Shown here: in pieces, positions 47,401-57,400 of the stretch
Layout of the letters: each line of letters starts with the position of its first letter
How positions within the stretch are numbered: position 1 is the stretch's first letter
Assembly: GCA_963556255.1 (NCBI GenBank)
Contig: OY744605.1
Span: 6,319,122 to 6,383,121 of the forward strand
Length of the DNA stretch: 64,000 nt
DNA from: Allolobophora icterica
Lineage: Eukaryota; Annelida; Clitellata; Crassiclitellata; Lumbricidae
Direction: 5' to 3'
Position numbers and translations under genes: made by a program
The notes under the pieces: model-generated
What the model saw: the letters and a program-made list of their open reading frames with translations, nothing else
Databases searched by the model: none
What the model was told of the DNA's origin: nothing

Positions 47401-49903
47401 CTCCCCAAGTAGCAAAAATTTCTGACTTGTTCTATCTTCTCAGCATTAATGATTAAATTTGAACAGTTTTATCTTCTTTCCTCTTGTCCTCGTAACCTTT
47501 GATATTTGTTCTATATTCTACTGAGACATTATTAGAGCCAAAACCAGACTGGAAGAGATAAGTTTTCAGTTAAGAGCAAAAGACAGTCCCTCGGTAGGAG
47601 AGTTGCGAGCATAATGAGGTAGAGAGTTCCAGATGGAGGAACCGGCAACTGTGAATGAATGCTAGCCAAAGACAGGTGGGTACCAGGAACAACATGCTCT
47701 TCCAGCAGATAGATTGTACCCCATTATTAATGCTTTCTCATGCTGCTGTGTCTTCTAATACTGATCTTACTTTTCCATACTTCTCAATTCCGTAAATACT
47801 GTGTGAACTTGAATCACAGGTATTTGCCCTTATTGGTTACCGTGTAAGGACCCTGAGCAAGTCCTTCACTCACAATTGCTTTGCGCCATCTATTGGTGTT
47901 TGGTCATTGGATAGCGGTGCTTAATAAATGCATAATAACAACAACAACAACAATCAATCAATCAATTTTATTAATTTTATAATAATGATGATAATAATAA
48001 ATGCATATAACAGTAGTAATTAAGAGTACCTCATCTGTTGTATCTAGGAAGGCGATTGAGCCAACAAGACTGAGAAACCTGTTGCCTTTGATCCACCGAT
48101 CGACACTCGTGGTGACGGGAAAGTCGCTGCGAGTCAAGGAGATGATCGACCTCATGAAGAAGATTCCGGATTTGGCGCTGCTTGGTGAGTCTTCCTCTCC
48201 TTACATCAGTGTTTCTTAACCAGTGTTCGACCGAACCCCTGGGGTTCGGTGAGCCAGTGCCAGGGGTTCGGCAGAGGTCCTCTGAAATATATACATATTC
48301 AGGGTCAGTGAGTGTGAGTGAAAAATCATTTGCTATTTTATTTTCATTTCTAACATTGTTTCCAAACGGCAACAACCAAGGACACATTAAGATGCAATTG
48401 GTAGTGTTGGTACGGTTAGTTAACTGTTAGTAGTTCATGTATTGTATTGAATGTATTAATATTGTATCACATTTTGGTACAATTTTTTATTTCCTTTTGT
48501 TCCCATTAGTTAAAAAATTATTGTTAAAACTTGAGGGGTTCGGTGAGTGGTCATGGATTTTTCTTGGGGTTCGGCTCCCTTGAAAAGGTTAAGAACCACT
48601 GCCTTACATGGTTTAAAGTCAATACATTAAATTAATAATTTTTGTAGCTCCATCGCTAGCTTGTTCACAACTTGACATCCACCATTCTGTTGCGTGCAAT
48701 TGTTGGGGAGCACTTTTGAAATGTACTCAGGAGGTACTATGTAATCAAATCTGATCTAAAGACTTGTATTATTAATTATTAATTAATAATTGTGCCATTA
48801 CCATAATAATGGTCTCTTGAAGTGTATCCGTAAAGCAACCATCATCTAAATACCCCTTGTCAAAATCATAATCCGCTGGAGAAGCCCGGATGAAAACGGA
48901 TGGGCAGAGTGTGGGAACGTGTTTTAATGTAAACTTGCTTCTGTTCTTGATAGTGTAGTGGTTAGCATGCTGGGTCATCAATCATAAGGGCATGGTTCAA
49001 ATCCCACTAGGAGAGAATTTTGGTTCAAGATTTCTGCTCTGTGTGCACCCCTAGCCAGCTCAGCTATAATGAGTACACTGACCATACACTGTCGGAGTGA
49101 AGATGAGACTGCGAGGGAGAGGACTAGCCACCCACCGTCATATGCTGAAGCTAAGAAAATGAAGTTGCTAACCACTTCATACCCATGGCTGCCTCAGAGC
49201 TAGCTTAACACTTTAACGATGAGCTGCATTGGTGTTTCCCAGTCATTTTTATTACACTTTCATCATGGAGTGTTTAGGGACTGCTCTTCTTCTGTTCTGT
49301 AGGTGGATTTGTTGGAGATGGAACTTTAATGCAACATTATTATTATTATTATTCTTGTGCATTTATTAAGCACCACTATCTTATCTAATGACCAAGCATC
49401 AATCGATGGCGCTGAGCAAATGTTTGTGCAGGACTTGCTTAAGGTCCCTACATGATAACCGTCTCAGGGGAGAAGGTTCGAATTCGTACTATCCGCATTA
49501 CAAGGCGAACGCTCTAACTAATTGGCCATCCTGGGACAGACTAGTTCTTACCAAACTCTTATATCATATAGGTTCTTATGGAGAGTTATTGCGAGGTACT
49601 TAAAAAATGCTGTACAAAATAGTAAAGTTTCACTACAATACAGTTGGTTTCTTTTCTACAGGTGGATTTGTTGGCGATCGAATTTTAACAAAGCAGGGAC
49701 TGATCGACTATGCGGCGCTTCCCGAGATGGATGGCATCCTAGGCCAGATGGTTGGAATCATCGAAGCTCTGCCTCAGAGAACGCGGTCACTTCTTAGTGC
49801 CCAGCAGCAGAACCTCTCTCGAAACCTTGACCAGTACATAGCACAGGAAAAGGACAGCGTTAAATCAGATCAAACTGGAACAAGTGGTGAAGCCAGTAGC
49901 TGA
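44440..49903 (+). CDS. MRPL10: Mitochondrial ribosomal protein L10 (uL10m)
   Basis: Exons 44440-44464, 45409-45611, 46104-46276, 48048-48184 and 49662-49903 join in frame (780 nt, 259 codons plus stop; human MRPL10 is 261 aa). The N-terminus is basic, fitting a mitochondrial presequence (FRTKFNTKRIKP). Matches to human include LRNLLPLIHRSTLVVTG, KEMIDLMKKIPDLALLGG, ILTKQGLIDYAALP and LDQYIAQEKDSV. uL10m anchors the L7/L12 stalk of the mitoribosome and so helps recruit translation factors. Exon 1 is only 25 nt coding; it was chosen because ATG has a good context (AAGATGG), its donor gives the needed phase, and its position suits a shared promoter. An alternative start at 44606 (MLANAGSQLRRLCG) could also join in phase. 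Confidence 0.93.
44700..44905 (+). mobile_element. LINE 3' end, family B terminus
   Basis: CTTGATCTGGAAACCGGACT, CGCTCGTGAATAAGCTGGTG, GGCTTTCGAGTGGCGCTTTA and GAAGTTTGGAGATTACGA match 58280-58430 in the same order. Lies in MRPL10 intron 1. Confidence 0.8.
45690..46025. repeat. Degenerate tandem repeat, about 25 bp unit
   Basis: About 12 imperfect units of GCAGTTACCTTCATGCAATA plus AATGA. It fills MRPL10 intron 2 up to 80 bp from exon 3. Confidence 0.85.
46650..47300 (-). mobile_element. RTE-type LINE C-terminal fragment, interrupted
   Basis: Right part (47300 to 47137): VLYGSETWTIRKEDIRMLDA, then TWVWCRMEK and a frameshift. Left part (46905 to about 46650): EVLQKAGEKRSLM, QRKWIGHKLRRDSLRK. 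Together they are colinear with the RTE fragment at 38.2 kb. A hAT-like MITE (46914-47128) splits them. Lies in MRPL10 intron 3. Confidence 0.85.
46914..47128. mobile_element. hAT-like MITE, CAGGGCTGTAGT type, nested in a LINE
   Basis: The left end CAGAGCTGTAGTGGTAAAAT and the right end (inverted CAGGGCTGTAGTCGAGG) flank GTGAGTATACGCTAC repeats. The flanks are ctcttccc (46905-46912, then one extra C) and ctcttccc (47129-47136). Same family as 58453 and 62702. Confidence 0.9.
47550..47945 (+). mobile_element. LINE remnant plus SINE S2 3' end
   Basis: 47550-47720 has GAACCGGCAACTGTGAATGA, shared in reverse with 35300-35550. 47845-47945 has CCTGAGCAAGTCCTTCACTC and GGTGCTTAATAAATGCATAA, the S2 3' end. 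Confidence 0.65.
48207..48601. mobile_element. hAT-like MITE in MRPL10 intron 4
   Basis: The left end CAGTGTTTCTTAACCAG and the right end (inverted CAGTGGTTCTTAACCTTTTC) are flanked by a perfect 8 bp duplication ccttacat (48199-48206, 48602-48609). GGGGTTCGG blocks recur inside. It starts 22 bp after the exon 4 donor. Confidence 0.93.
48945..49210 (+). mobile_element. SINE S1
   Basis: Head TGATAGTGTAGTGGTTAGCA and GGTTCAAATCCCACTAGG, full body, 3' end CTGCCTCAGAGCTAGCTTAA; an extra tail block GGGACTGCTCTTCTTCTG lies at 49270. Confidence 0.88.
49302..49335 (+). repeat. Partial duplicate of the MRPL10 exon 5 start
   Basis: TCTGTAGGTGGATTTGTTGG followed by AGATGGAACTTTAA closely resembles the genuine acceptor and first 30 nt of exon 5 at 49655-49690 (CTACAGGTGGATTTGTTGGC). 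It lies 360 bp upstream of the real exon and soon runs into a TTA tract. Confidence 0.75.
49365..49535 (-). mobile_element. SINE S2, reverse, full length
   Basis: Reverse reading gives a tRNA-like head (GGCCAATTAGTTAGAGCGTT, GAATTCGAACC), then CCTTAAGCAAGTCCTGCAC and the 3' end GTGGTGCTTAATAAATGCAC. Confidence 0.85.
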
Positions 49904-49974
49904 TCAGTTCACAAGCTCATGTGCTTGTATTATGGGAAGTCTCTGCGTGGGGTTACTTAGGTTTATTAAGGGCG

Positions 49975-50185
49975 TCGATCGAATTATTGGGTGAATTTAG
50001 ATGACGTTGATCGAATTGTGAGAGTGAATTATAATGACATTGATCGAATTGTGGTGGTGAATTAGGTGACATCGAGTGAATTGTGGTGATGAATTAGGTT
50101 ACATCATTTGAATTGTAGTGGTGAATTAGGTGACATCGAGTGAATTGTCATGGTGAATTAGGTGTTATTTATCGAATTGTGGAAC
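49975..50185. repeat. Degenerate tandem repeat, about 33 bp unit
   Basis: Six imperfect units of GATCGAATTGTGGTGGTGAA plus TTAGGTGACAT, starting 70 bp after the MRPL10 stop, so probably in its 3' UTR. Confidence 0.8.
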
Positions 50186-50359
50186 TACCATTCAACGCAG
50201 AAAGTCAGGAACTGGTCAGATCAAGCATGTTGGCCTATTCGATTGCAGACATCAATAGAAAAAGCCTGAAACCAAAGACGTATCTAATTTCAGTCTTGCT
50301 GTGAATGTGTGTGCATTGATGTTGCAGCATAGTTTATATGTGGGCATGTCTGCTCGTCT

Positions 50360-50400
50360 GTATATTGTTCATTGTAGGTTGCCTACAATGAACAATATAC
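50360..50400. other. Perfect 19 bp hairpin, 3 nt loop
   Basis: The left arm GTATATTGTTCATTGTAGG (50360-50378), the loop TTG and the right arm CCTACAATGAACAATATAC (50382-50400) are exactly complementary. It lies 457 bp after the MRPL10 stop. Confidence 0.95.
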
Positions 50401-50914
50401 GATAATACGACATGCGTCTTAAATATTGATAATAATTATGGTGTGTGATTGCGTATTTGGTGTAGTGCCTGTTATGCAACGCATCTATTTTGTCATCCAC
50501 AGGCAAATTCTTTCTCTTTTGCGACGCCATTATAAAATCGTACACTTTTGTATCCGAGGTCGTAAGGATGTATTTAAATTAACAACGTGTAGGTTTAGCA
50601 CGTTCAGTCCTTGTAATATGGGGCAATAGAACATCCTTAAAGAGGCAATAGCAGCGACAGTTCCAGAGTCGCTTGCGTAGAGGCAAGGGAATGCCAGAGG
50701 GGGCGCCATTTTATACGGCTCATCATTGGCCTTAGAGACGCCGAGCTTATAGCTAAATCCTCCACTGGGCAATAAGACTGCAGTCAGCATAATGAGGCTA
50801 CGGTACAAAAATGAAATTAATGTAAACATAAAGTGTCCCTCTCCCGGTGACCAGACATACATGTCGATCAGTCTTGTCTCTTGACCAGTCGGGAAAGAAA
50901 GCATCTGTTCATTA

Positions 50915-51377
50915 GGGGTCACCCATAAAGGACGTCCGCAATGAGGGGAGGGAGGGGGTCATCGAAATGCGGGCAAATGTGGACAAGGGAGGGAGGGGTT
51001 ATGACAGTGCGGACGTCCGCATCTAAACTTAAATTTTATAGTTTTTAAACACCACCTTGTTTCAGCCTTACCCGAAAGACGAAAAGGTCAGTGAAGTGAT
51101 TGCCTAAAACTTCATGCATGGTATAACCTTTACTGAGACTTTAAAGAGGCTTTTATTACTGCACATCCTGCGATATGAAACCCGAACTGTCACTTAAACG
51201 TGCACAGGAACTGTGGAATAATTGTAAAAATAATGATGATGACATTAAAAATTGGCTTAGGCGTGCGGACGTCCGCAAAGGGGGAGGGAGGGATGGAGGG
51301 TAAGGTCAAATGCGTACAAGGGGGAGGGAGGGTCCATAGTGGGTCATATTTTACGGACGTCCTTTATGGACGACCCC
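50915..51377. mobile_element. PIF/Harbinger-like MITE, related family
   Basis: The left terminus GGGGTCACCCATAAAGGACG and the right terminus (inverted GGGGTCGTCCATAAAGGACG) are flanked by TTA on both sides (50912-50914, 51378-51380). The interior has GGGAGGGAGGG tracts. The termini share GGGG-CC-TCCATA with copies 1 and 2, but GGACGTCCGC replaces TATTACGTA. Confidence 0.85.
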
Positions 51378-51379
51378 TT

Positions 51380-51975
51380 ATTCCTCAGTCCAATAGTATC
51401 GAGTTGAAGAGTGGCTGTGTAACTTCGATAAGTCTGCAGGCCCACTGTCCCACAAGGACCGAAATCACCGAATATTGCATTTGATAAAAGCGAGACTTCG
51501 ATATAAGCAGGTTCCATAAAGCAGAGCTATACTTGTATGTTTTTGCATTGATTGTGGTCGGGCAATTTACTGTTGTTCGATAGGCCTACAACTGCAAGTT
51601 CGAAATACCGAACTTCGATGTACCGAAATTTTGCTGTAGGCCTATGTAATTTTGTGAGCAACCATCTCGCAAGCAGTGTGAAAAAAAACGGTTGATTTTA
51701 GCCAACGGGGCTCAGCGCCAGCTATGCTAATCGGACTCATTACAGCTGTTCCAAATTAAGAAGCTCCATTATCACATGGGTCATCTAGGGCCGCATGAAT
51801 GTGACTGTATGGCAGGGGCCTAATTTTTGTATAGACAGTGGGGTGTGGTGTAAAAATTCGCATCGTTTCCTCTCCGCATCTGTAAAATAAATGACAACGA
51901 CACCTTTTATATGAGCCAGATAATGATACTGCCACTGCTGGTAGTTATTGATGCAATGACGATGACGATAGTAAT
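51380..51975. other. No gene recognised
   Basis: Short-range repeats of CTTCGATAT and CGAAATACCG occur at 51480-51630. No exon or RNA gene seen. Confidence 0.35.
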
Positions 51976-51976
51976 C

Positions 51977-52168
<192 letters not shown>

Positions 52169-52169
52169 C

Positions 52170-52910
52170 TTGTAATGGCAATTACCAAGCAACTTCATCA
52201 TCGAGTCATGATGGGTCAAATGAAGTCCTTCCTCCAAGAAAATATAATAACAAGCATTGTTTCTTCTTGTTATGAACGGTGGGAATACGGTACCATACAG
52301 TCTAAGAAGTGGGGTAGGGTTACCCCCCGACCCCGATAATTACGCCTATGCCGTATGGGGCACTAGGGCGTATGGAAGTAATTACACTATTCAGTCCATC
52401 TCCAACGACCTCGACTAATAGGCTATACTGTAACCGATGTAGCTAACTGGGCGTGCCCACCCCCGGTCTAGCGACAGCACTCTACATGAACAGGCTACAC
52501 TGGCTACTGAAGTTTCCGCGACGGTTGTTGGTGCAGGTGGTGACCCGGATTAGAGTGCTGCTCTGCTTGACTGGGCTGCGCGATCCTATGGATGCGCGAC
52601 TTGGCTTGACTGAAATCTCACATGCATTATCCGCGTTACGAAAGAGTTTTGTGAAGAGAAAGGGTGAAAGGTTTTTAACGAAGAAAAGTGTTCCAGATAT
52701 CAATCAGGTGACGGAAATCGTAATCTGTATAAGTAAATAAATGTGAATATATATATATATATATTATATATATACACGTTTTTATATAGCGACCAAATGG
52801 CCTCTACCCTGCTTATTTTCGACGAACTGATCGGGTGATATCCTTCAAGGATTCAGGTTAAATTAGTAAACGCATCTACATGTAAGTGGTGCTTGATAAC
52901 TAAGTATATA
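52170..52910. other. Intergenic; one unexplained open frame
   Basis: A 95-codon + frame (52453-52740) reads LHWLLKFPRRLLVQVVTRIR and HALSALRKSFVKRKGERF. It is basic and looks more protein-like than most frames here, but I recognise no family and no splice sites, so it is left uncalled. (TA)n sequence lies at 52747-52775. Confidence 0.3.
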
Positions 52911-52917
52911 TAGTTCG

Positions 52918-52950
52918 ATGACACCATGTCCTCCTTCCTACGATACTGAC
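52918..52950 (+). repeat. Duplicate of part of ITGBL1-like exon 1
   Basis: GACACCATGTCCTCCTTCCT continues to ACGATACTGAC and is identical over about 31 bp to 53366-53396, inside the first coding exon. The two copies are 447 bp apart. It is followed by GATGATGATGATGAC. Confidence 0.9.
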
Positions 52951-53291
52951 AGTACACCACATGAAGATGATGATGATGACAGATTGGCAGTAGGCCTACA
53001 CAACTACACATGCCCCTTTAAAGAAATTCTTAATTTTTTTTAGGCCCCTGCAGATTGTGAGGCCCTAAGCTGGACTTTTTTAGCTTCAAACTTCTAAAGC
53101 GCCACACGAAGGTCAAGCGCAGGGCACCAGCCTATTCACGAACGCTACGTCAAATCAGAGGAGGTTTTCCAGAGAGTAGTCCAAAGGAGATCCGATTAGC
53201 TTATGCCTAAATCCGGCACTAAGGAGAAAGCAAGATCTAGGAAGCGAAGAAGGGGAGATCATGATTTTCGTTCTTTTTAGGCGAAATAGCA

Positions 53292-53605
53292 ATGGGGTAT
53301 TTCTCACTTGCCTTCGTCGTTGTCTCCTCTTTTCTCGTTACTTGCTCCTCTCAGCAGAACTCGACACCATGTCCTCCTTCCTACGATACTGACGGTGGTG
53401 CCGGACTTGAAGACGATATCGACCATGATATCTCTTGCCGACGGTAAGTTTAGTGGGCTTTCCTGGCACGCTGATAGTGCAGCAATGATAATGGTGATAC
53501 TAGGTTAATAATGATAATGACGATGATGACGATGATGATGATGATGATGACAATAAGTATTATCATGATGACAATAAGTATTATCATTGTCATCATCATC
53601 ATCGG

Positions 53606-53663
<58 letters not shown>

Positions 53664-53695
53664 GTCATAATCATCATCATCATCATCATCATCAA

Positions 53696-53756
<61 letters not shown>

Positions 53757-53785
53757 GTCATAATCATCATCATCATCATCATCAA

Positions 53786-53869
<84 letters not shown>

Positions 53870-56027
53870 AAGTAACGATGATGGTGGTGATCACGATGAT
53901 AATGATGCTCAGTACTTGTTTTGAGTCCTAAGGGCTGAAATGAAGAAAAATGAAAAACCACTGCGCACCTCCGAGAAAGTAACAATGGACATTGTTTCTT
54001 CTGGGTATGAAAAATAGGATATACGGTACCATCTAGTACAAAAGTGGGATTATAAGTACCCGTCGAAAATAACACCTATATGATCCACTCAATCGTGAGA
54101 TAACTACGCCACTCTCGTTTTTGGTGGTACGAGTCCAGTCTGGAGCCTGGTTATGACACACCGTCGTTAAACAGCAACGGTGACTGCAATATCATTAACA
54201 TTTCATAAGGAGAAAAAATGCTGTCCATTACACACCTTTTGTAAGGATTGCAATGACCTTATAAATAAGAGTAGACGCAGAAGAAACGTAGTTCTATCAC
54301 TATCAGCTATCACACTTTTGCAATGGCCCTATAAATAGGAGTGAAAGATGACAATCGCTTAACAACTCCGCCACTGTTCGCACTCTGACAGTGCCAGTCC
54401 CAAGCCTGGAGAAAGGAGGAGGGCGACGCTAATCATCTTTGATATGGCACAGCGTCGTTAAACAGAAACTAAGATAAGACAATCAGCTAGCCCTGAAACA
54501 ACCATGGTATGAAGTGCTAGCGACTTTATTTTCTAGGCCACGGCATGCGAGCAGGCGGCCAATCCTCTCTCTCGCCGTCTCATCTTCCCACCGACAGTGT
54601 ACATTCAGTGTACTCATTATAGCTGAGCTGGCTGTGGGCAGCACGCGGAGGTTGCTTGCCGGGATTTGAACCCCCGACCTGTCGATCGACAGTCCAGCAC
54701 GCTAACCACTACACTATCGAGCAAATTTCATAAACGACCTATGTATTATTTGTTTAGATCTGTGTGACATTCGTTGTTGTGTGTGGCTTCTGACAGTGTT
54801 TTAGTTGTCAGGGGGGTTGGGGGGTTCAACCCCCTAGTTCTCTTTCTAACCCCCTCAGCTAAGTAACTGAAAATATGTTGGGGGGTTACTTTACTACAAA
54901 AAACTGGTGTTTAGTCTATGTGATAATGTGATTTGGTAATCGGCAAATTTTTGACCCCCCCCCAGTTGTTTTTGGACAACTAAAACACTGGCTTCTGATG
55001 TTTGTGTTAGGAGAAACGGGAGTGAAGTGTGCGAGGGAAGAGGGAAGTGTGAATGTGGACGGTGCGTCTGTGGCTTGATTGCACGGGTGCCCTCAGAAAG
55101 GCGTTACACCGGGTCCTTCTGTGAGTGCAACGACTACAGCTGCGACTACTCCGGGGACGGGATATGCGGAGGTGAGAAATAGGAAGTTAAAGAGTGACCT
55201 TGTGCCATGACCTTGCGTAATGACCTTGTGTAGTGACCTTGTGTAATGACCATGTGTAATGTCCTTGTGTAATGTCCTTGTGTAATGATCTTGTGTATGA
55301 CCTTATGTAACGACCTTGTGTAATGACCATACTCAGTGACCTTATTCAGTGACCTTGTTGGGGGTTCAATTCCTAGCTCTTCTTCTTACCCCCTCAGCCT
55401 GACCCTCCCAGCTCGTTCATGGCATCACTGGTCCGCCTCTTCCAGCATGGAATGTAGAACAACATGTTATTTCTAGGCTTAAAGCCAACGGCAACAGGCA
55501 TGGTGTTTTGGACAAAGCAACCGGACTACCAAACGAATTTATAAAACATAGCTGAAAATCGCTGCTGTAAGCTAGAGTAAAATTTGTGTAAAATAGGGCC
55601 TATGTTTTCTGTTTATTTTTTCATAAGCTTACACCTATTTAGATGAGTGAACATTTTAATTCTTCGTTGTGTAAATAAATTTTAAGACTAAAATATCTCA
55701 CTAGTTGTTTCGTGTGCAACATATTAACAACGTTAGATTTTGACTCAACTTTGGTAATTCGTGAAATTGTCGACCGCTCCAGATCTTTCTCGACCGATAG
55801 AACACTGCCTTGTGTGACCCTGGAGCGGTGCGTGACCCAGCGTTAGGAACTCCACGACAGCTCTTTTGTCCTCAGTATGTTTGCTTGCGGAACCTTGTGT
55901 TATATCCTTTTTTGCAGGACCCACGAGGGGTAGATGCGTATGTGGGCAGTGCCAATGCAATGTGGATTACCGTGGAGATGCGTGTGAATGTCCGACGAGC
56001 AACAACGCTTGCATGGCTTCTAACGGG
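53292..56027 (+). CDS. ITGBL1: Integrin-beta-like EGF-repeat protein, 5' part
   Basis: Exons 53292-53443, 55011-55171 and 55918-56027 join in frame (CG+G, G+GA), giving 141 codons that remain open at the last donor (GTGAGA). The first exon encodes a signal peptide ([18 protein letters not shown]) and a short acidic linker. Exons 2-3 encode integrin-type EGF modules: [35 protein letters not shown] and [17 protein letters not shown]. Going straight from a signal peptide to I-EGF modules without PSI or I-like domains is the layout of ITGBL1 (ten such repeats in vertebrates, secreted). A short integrin beta or an unusual integrin with unseen exons cannot be excluded. Later exons are not found before 64000. 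Confidence 0.85.
53511..53875. repeat. (ATC)n microsatellite with an internal duplication
   Basis: Long trinucleotide array in intron 1 of the ITGBL1-like gene. The interruption pattern CGTCATAATC ... ATCAACATC occurs twice, about 93 bp apart. Confidence 0.97.
54483..54727 (-). mobile_element. SINE S1, reverse, nearly full length
   Basis: Begins CTAGCCCTGAAACAACCATG and ends with reversed boxes GGGATTTGAACCCCCGACCT and CTAACCACTACACTATCGAG. It lies about 65 bp from a hAT-like element in the same intron. Confidence 0.9.
54794..54990. mobile_element. hAT-like MITE ending 20 bp before an exon
   Basis: Perfect 16 bp termini CAGTGTTTTAGTTGTC and inverse, with a perfect 8 bp duplication gcttctga (54786-54793, 54991-54998). 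G-runs lie inside the left end and C-runs inside the right. The exon 2 acceptor of the ITGBL1-like gene follows at 55011. Confidence 0.95.
55190..55355. repeat. Minisatellite, 13-14 bp unit
   Basis: About twelve imperfect units of TGACCTTGTGTAA right after the exon 2 donor. Confidence 0.9.
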
Positions 56028-56216
56028 GTGAGAATATTAGAATCAATCACTAAGAGTACTCCAAGATATGACATTTAGTGCATTCTAATGAATAAAGCCC
56101 TTAGGGATTTGAATTGATAAAGCACCGGATACATTTGCGTCGTCACTTATATCTGTGGTACGGCTTTTGCCGTACCATTATTAAGGTGGTACGGCAACAA
56201 CTACTTTTGCCGTACC

Positions 56217-56705
56217 CAGTGGCGTCTAACCCCCCCCCCCAAAAGTAAATGGAGAATCAACCCCCCCCCCCCAAATTTACCTCTGAAATACACATTGTGG
56301 TGTTTTCTGAGATTCTGCAGTGGGAGAGACGCCAATCGTCTTTGATATGACGGGGTCGTAAAATAAACGAATTAATCAGCCAACAGATTAATGAATTAAT
56401 GGATGACTTAGCTGAATGTTTTCTACTTTAGGCCCTAATAGGTGCTGAGTCTACGTCTAGACTGACAGTGCCCAAAGAGAGTCAGAGCAATTGCAATTAT
56501 CGCGCGTAGCGCGAAAAAATTTTTGTGACCTTTTCGGATTTTAAATATTTTTGCTTTGTTGGATTTGGCTATATTATCACACGGGACAAAAGAGCTATCA
56601 TGAAAAAATCCAACCCCCCACTTTCAGTCAAAATATGTCAAACCCCCCACTTTTGAAGTTCGATGGAGATCGTTCTCCACACTCCACCATTGGTAGACGC
56701 CACTG
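56217..56705. mobile_element. hAT-like element nested in another inverted-repeat element
   Basis: The left end CAGTGGCGTCTAACC and the right end (inverted CAGTGGCGTCTACC) are flanked by a perfect 8 bp duplication gccgtacc (56209-56216, 56706-56713). Host sequence on both sides carries TTGCCGTAC and GTGGTACGG blocks in inverse order and may end at GCGACGCCACTG (about 56785). Confidence 0.92.
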
Positions 56706-56864
56706 GCCGTACCACCTTTTGTCTGTTAAAGTCCCCTAGACCCTCTAATTTGCCGTACTACTTTTCAAATCGTCGCGACGCCACTGACCGGAGAGTATAA
56801 GGTGGTCTCCGTGACGCGGCTTTGGTTGGCGCTGAGAAATTCAAAGATTTACATGATAAAATCC

Positions 56865-57010
56865 CGACCGAAAGGTGGCGTTTGTATCGACGGAGCAGTA
56901 ATCGTATTCGTTAACTCCAAATTTCTAATGCGTTACTCTAAAGCTAAGCGCAAGAGCATCAACTTATTCACGAGCGCTGCGTCGTATCAGAGGGGTTGTC
57001 CAGAGATCGA
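56865..57010 (+). repeat. Family B repeat
   Basis: AATCGTATTCGTTAACTCCA, AAAGCTAAGCGCAAGAGCAT, CTTATTCACGAGCGCTGCGT and CAGAGGGGTTGTCCAGAGAT. Colinear with 53085-53190, 61805-61905 and 62575-62690. Confidence 0.8.
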
Positions 57011-57049
57011 TGTCCAGTGGAAGTCTGAGTCCGAGTTGTATGTCCTTCT

Positions 57050-57400
57050 TCAAGTTCTCTGGCTTGGGCAGGTTCAACATCCAATGGCGCCACAGCCGCC
57101 ACTCCTCTTGACAGGTGAGTTTCCTTCTTCCATCATCCAGTCCAGCAGCATCCGTCTAGGTCTTCCTTTATTTCGTTTTCAGCGCTACACAAAGTCGCGT
57201 CGAGGTCTTCCTCCGTTCTTCCCTCTATTATATTTCTCGGGAAGGATTCTGCTCTCACTTTGTGACCAATCCACTTCCTCTGCTCCCTATTATTGTTGCC
57301 AACAGAGATCTTTGCGTCTTTTTGCAAGTCCAGTCTGTAGTTTCTGCGTAACGACATTGCGTCATAAAGAAGACGATTAGCGTCGCCCTCCTTCGTCATT
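57050..57400 (-). mobile_element. RTE-type LINE C-terminal remnant
   Basis: Broken frame includes REQRKWIGHKVRAESFPRNI and IEGRTEEDL and then AP-x-GHW-like codons. Similar to the fragments at 38.2 and 46.7 kb, with a duplicated EIKEDLD stretch. Confidence 0.75.

Noticed and set aside
52453..52740. A small gene encoding a basic 95-residue protein
   Set aside because: No recognised family, start context or splice sites; kept only as an unexplained frame.
53450..53924. Long poly-Asp/Met/Ile frames
   Set aside because: Produced by the (ATC)n array in intron 1 of the ITGBL1-like gene.
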